From contig JAJYPT010000060.1 of assembly GCA_021795135.1 (NCBI GenBank), positions 1 through 9,352 of the forward strand: a stretch of 9,352 bases of DNA, in the 5' to 3' direction. Origin of the DNA: Actinomycetes bacterium. Its GTDB lineage: Bacteria > Actinomycetota > Acidimicrobiia > Acidimicrobiales > JAJYPT01. Under the pieces are notes generated by a model that did not search any database, was not told where the DNA came from, and saw only the letters and a list, made by a program, of their open reading frames with translations. Shown piece by piece: positions 1 through 5,351 of the stretch; position 1 is the first letter of the stretch; every line of letters starts with the position of its first letter. A program made the position numbers and the translations under genes.

Positions 1-3
1 ATT

Positions 4-42
4 CAGATAATAGCCTCATTATTTCCCAGAGGCTATTATCTG
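4..42. terminator. Hairpin, possible (bidirectional) terminator at end of ilv operon
   Basis: Two perfectly complementary 14-base arms (4-17 and 29-42) enclose an 11-base loop. On the plus strand the stem is followed by TTTGT, a weak T-run, so it could terminate a plus-strand gene ending to the left of the window. On the minus strand it lies about 90 bases after the stop of the last operon gene, but the T-tract, if any, is outside the window. Terminator function is inferred from stem quality and position. The direction is uncertain. Confidence 0.55.
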
Positions 43-134
43 TTTGTACTTAGCAAGCAATAAAACTTATTGGCGATAGAACGAATCTAATCCAAGTTGG
101 CTTTTTATAAATATATAATCTTTCAAAACAACAG

Positions 135-983
135 CTAACCTAAGAAAAAATCTCCTACATCTACTTTGTCTTCTAAATCAAGATGAAAATCCTCAAGGTA
201 GATACGAGCATCTAAATAAATTAAAGTAGTCGCAGTTGCAACAAAAGAAGTTACAACAATAGTTTGTATACTTTGCATTATTACTACTATTATCCATGAA
301 AAACTAGAACTTAGAACAGATGAAAAGATAGAACTTAGTTCAATAAAAACAAAATTAGCAATTAAAGATGTAATAGTTATCCCAACTACAAAACCAAAGA
401 TTTTAAACATCTTAGGACGTACTAAATCCCAACTTCTTCGAATAGCTGAAAATGGACCTTTAGTTTCTAGAACAATTACAGGAGTAACCACAGCTGTAAC
501 TACCGCTACAAAGATCCCCGGCAACACAAAAATCACCAGTCCAACTAATTCTGCCAAATGAATGATAAGAGCTGCCCACATTAGGGCAAAAACAAATCTC
601 ATTCCTATCCTGGTAGCACTAGCAGAGTTAGGAATTGCGCCTAAAAAACTTACTCCTGCTATACGACTAGCTATTCCTGCAGCCAAAGGTATTAGGAATA
701 AATTAACAAATCCGGCTAAATTACCTAAAAAACCTCCCCTTTGGACTAAAAGATTTACATAAGCAATATCAGCTTTCAAAGAAGTAAGCGAAAATCCATG
801 TTGAGACAATATAAGATTTTTAGTAGAAAGTACGATTACAGTTACCAAAGGAACTACAACCACTCCCATTGAACGAGCATAGAGATCAAAATTAGACCTA
901 ATAAAACTAAAAGACATCCCTAAGATGTCTTTTAGTTTTAAAGGATAAATTGATTCAATATTTTGAGGTTTATAAAAAGGCAT
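135..983 (-). CDS. Polytopic membrane protein (GPDPase membrane-domain/DUF975-like)
   Basis: This 282-residue integral membrane protein has about six hydrophobic segments, roughly at residues 37-55, 85-110, 128-148, 149-172, 193-217 and 229-256. The N-terminal pattern PLKLKDILGMSFSFIRSNF (14-32), the central P-G-I followed by P-V-I-V-L-E (155-173), the RRSWDLVRP stretch (182-190) and the C-terminal YLDARIYLEDFHLDLE (256-271) recall the uncharacterised membrane family often annotated as glycerophosphoryl diester phosphodiesterase membrane domain or DUF975. No phosphodiesterase catalytic domain is present. The ATG overlaps the ilvC stop by one base (TAATG), which implies co-transcription and translational coupling with ilvC. 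Codons 15-28 contain a 17-bp perfect inverted repeat. The function is unknown; a link to branched-chain amino acid transport or export is only a guess from position. Confidence 0.8.
   Translation of the reverse strand: MPFYKPQNIESIYPLKLKDILGMSFSFIRSNFDLYARSMGVVVVPLVTVIVLSTKNLILSQHGFSLTSLKADIAYVNLLVQRGGFLGNLAGFVNLFLIPLAAGIASRIAGVSFLGAIPNSASATRIGMRFVFALMWAALIIHLAELVGLVIFVLPGIFVAVVTAVVTPVIVLETKGPFSAIRRSWDLVRPKMFKIFGFVVGITITSLIANFVFIELSSIFSSVLSSSFSWIIVVIMQSIQTIVVTSFVATATTLIYLDARIYLEDFHLDLEDKVDVGDFFLG
902..940 (-). repeat. 17-bp perfect inverted repeat inside coding sequence
   Basis: Arms 902-918 and 924-940 are perfectly complementary with a 5-base loop (919-923). In the minus-strand transcript it forms a long A/U-rich stem (four G-C pairs), and the descending arm is U-rich (UUUUAGUUUUA), so it resembles an intrinsic terminator. 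It starts about 43 bases after the ilvC stop and covers codons 15-28 of the membrane protein gene, a stretch that also looks conserved as protein. It may be a 3' end-forming or processing hairpin for the ilvBNC mRNA, or may lower expression of the last gene. The structure is seen directly; the role is inferred. Confidence 0.6.
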
Positions 984-2008
984 TAGCCTCCAGAAACATC
1001 TTGTGGCTTAGAACGTCCACTTGAAATCCAAGGCATCATATCTCTTAGTTTTGCTCCAATTTCTTCTATTGGAGCCTTAGCAGACTTTTGTCTAAGGGCT
1101 TGGAAATTATGACGTCCAGTTTCATTTTCTTTAACCCATTCGTTGGCAAAAGTTCCATCTTGGATTTCTGCAAGAACTTTTTTCATTTCTTGGCGCACTG
1201 AATCGTTAATTATTCTAGGACCTCTAGTTAGATCACCATATTCAGCTGTGTCAGAAATAGAAAAATGCATTCCGCCTATTCCGCCTTCATACATAAGATC
1301 AACAATAAGTTTTAGCTCATGCAAACATTCAAAATAAGCAGATTCAGGTTGATATCCAGCTTCTACTAAGGTTTCATACCCAGCTTTTACTAACTCTGTA
1401 ACACCACCGCAAAGTACAACTTGTTCTCCAAAAAGATCAGTTTCGGTCTCTTCGGCAAAAGTTGTTTCTAAAACTCCTGCTCGGGTTGATCCAATAGCAT
1501 TTGCATAAGATAGGGCAAGTTCTTTTGCTTTTCCTGAAGCATCTTGAGCAACAGCTATCAAAGAAGGTACTCCTGCTCCTTCAGTGTAGGTACGACGTAC
1601 TAAATGACCCGGTCCTTTTGGAGCAACCATAGCTACATCTATACCTGCAGGAGGAGTGATTTGACCAAAATGGATATTGAATCCATGAGCAAAAAATAAA
1701 GCATCTCCTGAAGTCAAATTTGGAGCAATTTGTTCTTCGTAAATATGTTTTTGCTCAGTATCGGGTAGCAATATCATAATTAAATCAGCTTCCCTAGTTG
1801 CTGTGGGAATATCTACTACCCTAAGACCACTATCTTGAGCTTTTTTTGCAGAAGCAGATCCTTGTCTAAGACCCACCCTTACATCAACACCTGAATCTTT
1901 TAGATTCAAAGCATGAGCATGACCTTGGGATCCATAGCCTAAAATAGCTACTTTTCGACCCTCTATTAAAGATGGATCTGCATCTCCTACATAATATATT
2001 TCTGGCAT
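983..2008 (-). CDS. ilvC: Ketol-acid reductoisomerase (class I, short form)
   Basis: This cytoplasmic enzyme converts 2-acetolactate or 2-aceto-2-hydroxybutyrate to the 2,3-dihydroxy acid using NAD(P)H and Mg2+, the second common step of valine/isoleucine synthesis. The 341 residues match the short class I form. The Rossmann motif GYGSQGHAHALNL is at 24-36, and the following loop LRQGSAS (47-53) carries Arg48, Ser51 and Ser53, the pattern expected for NADPH preference. His108 (AHGFN), Lys131 (PKGPGH), metal ligands Asp191 and Glu195 (DLFGEQ), Glu227 and Glu231 (FECLHELK) and Ser252 complete the active site. The ATG at 2008 lies 2 bases after the ilvN stop, with a modest purine-rich stretch (GTGAG) upstream. 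The stop overlaps the start of the membrane protein gene. The third gene of the ilvBNC order. Confidence 0.97.
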   Translation of the reverse strand: MPEIYYVGDADPSLIEGRKVAILGYGSQGHAHALNLKDSGVDVRVGLRQGSASAKKAQDSGLRVVDIPTATREADLIMILLPDTEQKHIYEEQIAPNLTSGDALFFAHGFNIHFGQITPPAGIDVAMVAPKGPGHLVRRTYTEGAGVPSLIAVAQDASGKAKELALSYANAIGSTRAGVLETTFAEETETDLFGEQVVLCGGVTELVKAGYETLVEAGYQPESAYFECLHELKLIVDLMYEGGIGGMHFSISDTAEYGDLTRGPRIINDSVRQEMKKVLAEIQDGTFANEWVKENETGRHNFQALRQKSAKAPIEEIGAKLRDMMPWISSGRSKPQDVSGG

Positions 2009-2010
2009 AT

Positions 2011-2541
2011 CTAACTCACTTTCCCGCTAATGCTACGTAATTTGGCACTGGAGGTTTCTTGTTTAGCAAGAGCAACTCGACCAGTTCTTTGGACCTCGAT
2101 AATTCCATATGGCTCCAACAAAGCTTCAAAATCATCTACCTTTGTTGGAGAATCAGCCAGCATAACTGTCAACTGAGAAATACCTATATCTACTATTTTT
2201 CCACCAAATAGCTGTACTAATTCTATAATAGAAGCTCTATTATTGCCCGGTGCATTAATTTTTGCCAATATTAGTTCATACTCACAAGAAGTTGCCGGGT
2301 CAAGTTCTGAAATTTTTACAACATTTATAAGCTTAAATAACTGCTTGGTAATTTGTTCCAATGGAGCTGACTGAACATCTACTACGATGGTTATCTGACT
2401 AAATTTTTGATCATCGGTTGGAGCAACAGCTAAAGAATAGATATTAAATCCTCTTCTAGCAAAAAGTCCAGCAATGCGAGATAACACACCGGCTTTATTT
2501 TCAACTAGAACTGACAAAGTATGATGTTTGTACTGTTTCAC
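2011..2541 (-). CDS. ilvN: Acetolactate synthase small (regulatory) subunit
   Basis: Regulatory subunit of acetohydroxyacid synthase; it activates the large subunit and usually confers feedback inhibition by valine. The 176 residues comprise an N-terminal ACT domain (about 6-80) and the C-terminal small-subunit domain (about 85-160). The ACT motif ENKAGVLSRIAGLFARRGFNI (first part 14-29) aligns with the E. coli IlvH segment containing Gly14 and Asn29; the equivalents Gly18 and Asn33 are present, so valine binding is plausible. The start is GTG at 2541-2539, overlapping the ilvB TGA by four bases (GTGA), with AAGGTGG just upstream. This overlap indicates translational coupling, which would keep the two subunits in balance. 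Confidence 0.95.
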   Translation of the reverse strand: MKQYKHHTLSVLVENKAGVLSRIAGLFARRGFNIYSLAVAPTDDQKFSQITIVVDVQSAPLEQITKQLFKLINVVKISELDPATSCEYELILAKINAPGNNRASIIELVQLFGGKIVDIGISQLTVMLADSPTKVDDFEALLEPYGIIEVQRTGRVALAKQETSSAKLRSISGKVS

Positions 2542-4259
2542 ATTCCACCTTGTCCTTGAGATGGATCTACAACAATGTCGTCATTTGAAGCCCCCGAAGG
2601 TACCATTGGATAGACCTTTTCAGAAGAATCAGTTCGAAAATCAATTACCACAGGTCGATCATTTATTGCATTAGCTTTTTCTATTACAATAGCTACTTCA
2701 TCAGGAGACTCAACCCTAAAGCCAACGCATCCCATTGCTTCGGCCCATTTTACATAATCAGGTAAATCTGGAGAAAGATATACCTCAGAGTAACGTTCTT
2801 CATAAAACATTTCTTGCCATTGACGTACCATGCCTAAATAAGCATTGTTTAAAATAGCTACTTTGATTGGAATCTTTTCTGAAGAAGCAGTAACTAATTC
2901 TTGAGCAGTCATTTGGAAACATCCATCTCCATCGATGGCCCAAACCATAGCTGAAGGATTGGCCACTTTAGCCCCAATAGCAGCCGGAATCGCAAATCCC
3001 ATCGTTCCAAGACCACCAGAGTTTACCCATTGGTTGGGACGGTTGAATTTCCAGTATTGGGTTGCAAACATTTGATGTTGACCCACCCCAGAGACAACAA
3101 TTGTATCTTCGGGAGTATTGGCACTCAAAGTCTCTACTACAAATTGTGGCTTTATGACTTTTGTTTGTTCTTTGTCATAAGTAAGAGGAAAACGTATTTG
3201 CCAATCTTTTATTTGTTTAAGCCAAGCGCTTTTGTCACTTTGATCTTGTTTTTTTTCTAAATTTTTAATTTCTTTAATTAATTCAGTCAAAACATATCCG
3301 ACGTCCCCCACAATTGGAACCTCGGGATGTCTTACTTTTCCTAATTCAGCAGGATCAATATCGACATGTATTACCTTGGCATTGGGAGCAAAAGACGAAA
3401 TTTTACCAGTAACTCTGTCATCAAAACGAACTCCTAGGGCAATAAGAAGATCTGCTTTTTGAATTGCAGTTACTGCAGTATAGGTACCATGCATTCCAGG
3501 CATACCCATTGCTAATTCATGTTCGTCTGGAAAACATCCTCTTCCCATTAAAGTAGTTGCCACAGGAGATGAGATAAGTTCTGCCAAAGTTTTTAGCTGA
3601 TCACTGGCTCCAGCTCTAATAATGCCACCACCTGCATATATAACTGGTTTTTTAGCCTCTAAAATTAGCTTAGCAGCTTGCTTTATCATCTTTGGATGAC
3701 CTTTTACCGTAGGTTTATATCCTGGCATATCTACCTCATCTGGCCAGTACCATTGCATTAGTTGATTGCTTACATCTTTTGGTATATCAACCAAAACTGG
3801 ACCAGGTCTGCCAGTAGTTGCTACATGAAAAGCTTCTTTGATTATCCTTGGTATGTCTTGCGCTGAAGTAACCAACCAATTGTGTTTAGTTACACTCATT
3901 GTAATGCCTGTGGTGTCAGCTTCTTGAAATGCATCGGTTCCAATTGAGCCCAAAGCTACTTGACCAGTAATGCATACCATTGGGATAGAATCCATATAAG
4001 CATCAGCCAAAGCAGTAACGATATTGGTCGCAGCAGGTCCACTAGTAACCATCGCCACCCCTGGACGTCCAGACACATGGGCATAACCTTCAGCCATGTG
4101 ACCAGCTCCTTGTTCATGGCGTACTAATATATGACGCAAAGGAGAATCTATAAGAGGATCATACACTGGAAGAATTGCTCCTCCTGGTATTCCGAATATA
4201 ACCTCTACTCCTTGTGCTTCTAAACTTTTTATAAGGGCTTGTGCTCCTGTTAGCTCCAT
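2538..4259 (-). CDS. ilvB: Acetolactate synthase large (catalytic) subunit
   Basis: Thiamine-diphosphate enzyme condensing two pyruvates to 2-acetolactate, or pyruvate with 2-oxobutyrate, the first step of branched-chain amino acid synthesis. From the ATG at 4259 it has 573 residues, the usual length. The N-terminal ThDP domain has IFGIPGG (21-27) and the catalytic Glu49 in RHEQGAGHMAEGYA. FQEAD (111-115) and the central domain with GVRFDDRVTG (276-285) follow. The C-terminal domain carries the ThDP/Mg motif GDG (444-446) ending at Asn471-Asn472. An in-frame TTG at 4310 extends the ORF but lies inside the attenuator hairpin and adds 17 residues atypical of the family, so ATG 4259 (MELTGAQALIKSLE) is preferred. 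Upstream Shine-Dalgarno options are weak: GAGG only 2 bases from the ATG, or GGGA 13 bases away. Expression is probably controlled by the leader attenuator. Confidence 0.96.
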   Translation of the reverse strand: MELTGAQALIKSLEAQGVEVIFGIPGGAILPVYDPLIDSPLRHILVRHEQGAGHMAEGYAHVSGRPGVAMVTSGPAATNIVTALADAYMDSIPMVCITGQVALGSIGTDAFQEADTTGITMSVTKHNWLVTSAQDIPRIIKEAFHVATTGRPGPVLVDIPKDVSNQLMQWYWPDEVDMPGYKPTVKGHPKMIKQAAKLILEAKKPVIYAGGGIIRAGASDQLKTLAELISSPVATTLMGRGCFPDEHELAMGMPGMHGTYTAVTAIQKADLLIALGVRFDDRVTGKISSFAPNAKVIHVDIDPAELGKVRHPEVPIVGDVGYVLTELIKEIKNLEKKQDQSDKSAWLKQIKDWQIRFPLTYDKEQTKVIKPQFVVETLSANTPEDTIVVSGVGQHQMFATQYWKFNRPNQWVNSGGLGTMGFAIPAAIGAKVANPSAMVWAIDGDGCFQMTAQELVTASSEKIPIKVAILNNAYLGMVRQWQEMFYEERYSEVYLSPDLPDYVKWAEAMGCVGFRVESPDEVAIVIEKANAINDRPVVIDFRTDSSEKVYPMVPSGASNDDIVVDPSQGQGGM

Positions 4260-4287
4260 TGCCTCACGACTTTCCCAAAATTTTTGA

Positions 4288-4320
4288 CTAAAAACGAAAC
4301 AACCTCCCAAAGGGGAGGTT
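4288..4320 (-). terminator. Intrinsic terminator of the ilvB leader (attenuator)
   Basis: On the minus strand AACCTCCC (4320-4313) pairs perfectly with GGGAGGTT (4308-4301) across a CTTT loop. The U-rich tail GTTTCGTTTTT (4300-4290) follows. It ends about 30 bases before the ilvB ATG and 34 bases after the stop of the leader peptide, the position expected of an attenuator. It is also the first convincing terminator downstream of the TorD-family gene. The stem and tail are seen directly; conditional termination is inferred. Confidence 0.8.
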
Positions 4321-4324
4321 AAAG

Positions 4325-4351
4325 TGTACGTGGACTATATGTCAACGTACA
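4325..4351 (-). promoter_or_regulatory. Leader hairpin immediately after the leader peptide stop
   Basis: Bases 4341-4351 and 4325-4335 form an 11-position stem with a single mismatch (GTACGTTGAC against GTCCACGTAC, plus one flanking T-A pair) around the 5-base loop ATATA. It begins two bases after the TAA of the leader peptide, so a ribosome at the stop codon would cover its ascending arm, whereas one stalled at the Leu/Val codons would leave it free. It may be a pause or protector hairpin. It does not overlap the terminator stem, so it is not by itself an obvious antiterminator. Confidence 0.55.
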
Positions 4352-4353
4352 TA

Positions 4354-4407
4354 TTAAATTACAAGCACGACAAGTTCTTGAAAAATCATATACCTAAATC
4401 TTTCCAT
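4354..4407 (-). CDS. ilvB leader peptide (BCAA-codon attenuation peptide)
   Basis: A short ORF of 17 codons encodes MERFRYMIFQELVVLVI and then stops at TAA. Its last six codons are CTT GTC GTG CTT GTA ATT, that is Leu-Val-Val-Leu-Val-Ile; another Ile is at position 8. A good Shine-Dalgarno, AGGGAG (4420-4415), lies 7 bases before the ATG. It sits upstream of ilvB and is followed by two hairpins, the second a U-tailed terminator. Leader peptides rich in regulatory amino acid codons are known for the ilv operons of Escherichia coli and Corynebacterium glutamicum. By analogy, a ribosome stalled at these codons when Leu, Val or Ile tRNA is uncharged would prevent termination. Three different valine codons are used. 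Confidence 0.85.
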   Translation of the reverse strand: MERFRYMIFQELVVLVI

Positions 4408-4414
4408 TCTTAGA

Positions 4415-4420
4415 CTCCCT
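4415..4420 (-). promoter_or_regulatory. Shine-Dalgarno of the ilvB leader peptide
   Basis: AGGGAG read on the minus strand, 7 bases before the leader ATG at 4407. It is a stronger ribosome binding site than that of ilvB itself. The overlapping AAAGGGAG (4422-4415) can also pair, with one bulged C, with CTCCCCTTT (4317-4309) in the ascending arm and loop of the terminator, a possible alternative structure. Confidence 0.7.
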
Positions 4421-4434
4421 TTACAAGCCGAAGT

Positions 4435-4463
4435 AGTAAAAATTTTTTAAGTTTTTATCCCAA
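4435..4463 (-). promoter_or_regulatory. Candidate promoter for the ilv leader transcript
   Basis: TTGGGA (4463-4458) and TTTACT (4440-4435) are separated by 17 bases of almost pure A/T, each matching four of six positions of the sigma-70-type consensus. Initiation would fall about 8 bases before the leader Shine-Dalgarno. The region starts only 3 bases after the TorD-family stop. In such A+T-rich DNA this match is weak evidence, and other -10 choices exist; the leader could also be reached by read-through. Confidence 0.25.
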
Positions 4464-4466
4464 AGA

Positions 4467-5351
4467 CTAATCTATAGGGCTTTGTTCAGCAATTTCAGCA
4501 TATTTGGTTAAAGATTCTTTAGCCAAAGTAGCTCTATTAGCCCAAAAAGTTGCAATAGATCCTAAATCTTCAACCAAATCTTGTTGACGCTTTATCCAAG
4601 TATCTGCTTCATTTGCGAGCCACCTTAAAGCTAATGCTAAATCTTGGTTTAACAAAGCTTGTAAAATAAACCTACGTTCGCCAATTCTTAGACCAACTTC
4701 AAGATCTTTACCAGCTCGATAAAGATCAGCCCTACATATAATCATACCGCTTCTCAAAGGTGATAAAAGACCATCTACAAAAGCTTTAGGTTGCTCTGTT
4801 GCGCTTGGAAGTCCAGGGGCTTGGGCTAAGATATCAGGAGGTTGGCTTAGGTCTAGTTCTTTGGCTTCTTCTAGTAAAGCACCTTTCAAGATCCGAGCCC
4901 ACTCAGCATAATATGGGGGAGCTAATTCAGAAACTTTCTGGGCATAAGCAGGAACCCAACTTAGCAAATATTCTTTAAGTAAAACATGTCTAGCTTGGCG
5001 TCTCATTAGTTTGACAGCTTCATCTTTTTCTGCAAGTTCTAAGTCTCCAATTGATGCATAAAGACCTAAAAGGACAGTCAAATGATCAGACTCAGTTGGA
5101 GGAGTAAGATTTAAAGCTCTCCAAAAGCCAGCTATTTTATCTCCAGCTTCTCCTCCTAACATGCCTTCGGGACCTAAATAGATAGAGGCATAAGGATAGA
5201 GCTGAAATAAAAAAAGTTCTGTGAAATCAGCTTCAGATGGTTCTTTTGGAAGTCCTAAGACTGAAGCCATTGGAACATGACTAGGATGAGGGGGCTCACA
5301 AAGAGCCCCCAATACCCTAAAAAGCTCGAAACTATCTTTTTGAATACTCAA
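4467..5351 (-). CDS. TorD-family molybdoenzyme assembly chaperone
   Basis: A probable cytoplasmic, mainly helical chaperone that binds the apo-catalytic subunit and helps insert the molybdenum cofactor. It has 294 residues, longer than classical TorD/DmsD (about 200). The family-type helical core covers about residues 8-165, with FLFQLYPYASIYLGPEGMLG (47-66), ESDHL (87-91) matching the family's E-x-D-H-L pattern, and LLSWVPAYA (129-137), like the H-L-x-x-W-x-P motif. The C-terminal 110 residues are less recognisable. The start is TTG at 5351, overlapping the catalytic gene's TGA by four bases (TTGA). The conserved-looking segment begins by residue 8 and the next Met is residue 28, so no ATG start fits. 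The position directly after the catalytic gene points to a dedicated partner. A GC-rich hairpin covers codons 14-21. Confidence 0.85.
   Translation of the reverse strand: MSIQKDSFELFRVLGALCEPPHPSHVPMASVLGLPKEPSEADFTELFLFQLYPYASIYLGPEGMLGGEAGDKIAGFWRALNLTPPTESDHLTVLLGLYASIGDLELAEKDEAVKLMRRQARHVLLKEYLLSWVPAYAQKVSELAPPYYAEWARILKGALLEEAKELDLSQPPDILAQAPGLPSATEQPKAFVDGLLSPLRSGMIICRADLYRAGKDLEVGLRIGERRFILQALLNQDLALALRWLANEADTWIKRQQDLVEDLGSIATFWANRATLAKESLTKYAEIAEQSPID
5290..5310 (-). repeat. GC-rich hairpin in early codons of the TorD-family gene
   Basis: Arms 5290-5297 and 5303-5310 form a perfect 8-bp stem with seven G-C pairs and a 5-base loop, strikingly GC-rich for this A+T-rich window. In the minus-strand mRNA it lies about 38-61 bases after the overlapping stop/start and has no U-tract after it. 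It could slow ribosomes or protect the upstream mRNA. It may also simply reflect codon choice for Leu-Gly-Ala-Leu-Cys-Glu-Pro-Pro. Confidence 0.4.

Noticed and set aside
562..762. 66-residue plus-strand ORF
   Set aside because: It is antisense to the well-supported membrane protein gene and has no recognisable protein features or ribosome binding context.
1143..1337. 64-residue plus-strand ORF
   Set aside because: Shadow of ilvC on the opposite strand.
3030..3260. 76-residue plus-strand ORF with a hydrophobic C-terminus
   Set aside because: Opposite strand of ilvB; the Phe/Leu-rich end arises from the A/T-rich linker of IlvB read in reverse.
4438..4460. Possible terminator directly after the TorD-family gene (A-run and T-run)
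   Set aside because: Only short A-T pairings can form, with no G-C stem; it looks more like A/T-rich promoter-type DNA.
4311..4466. T-box riboswitch upstream of ilvB
   Set aside because: The leader is too short, and no T-box consensus (like AGGGTGGNACCGCG) or specifier-stem layout is visible; the peptide/terminator arrangement explains it better.
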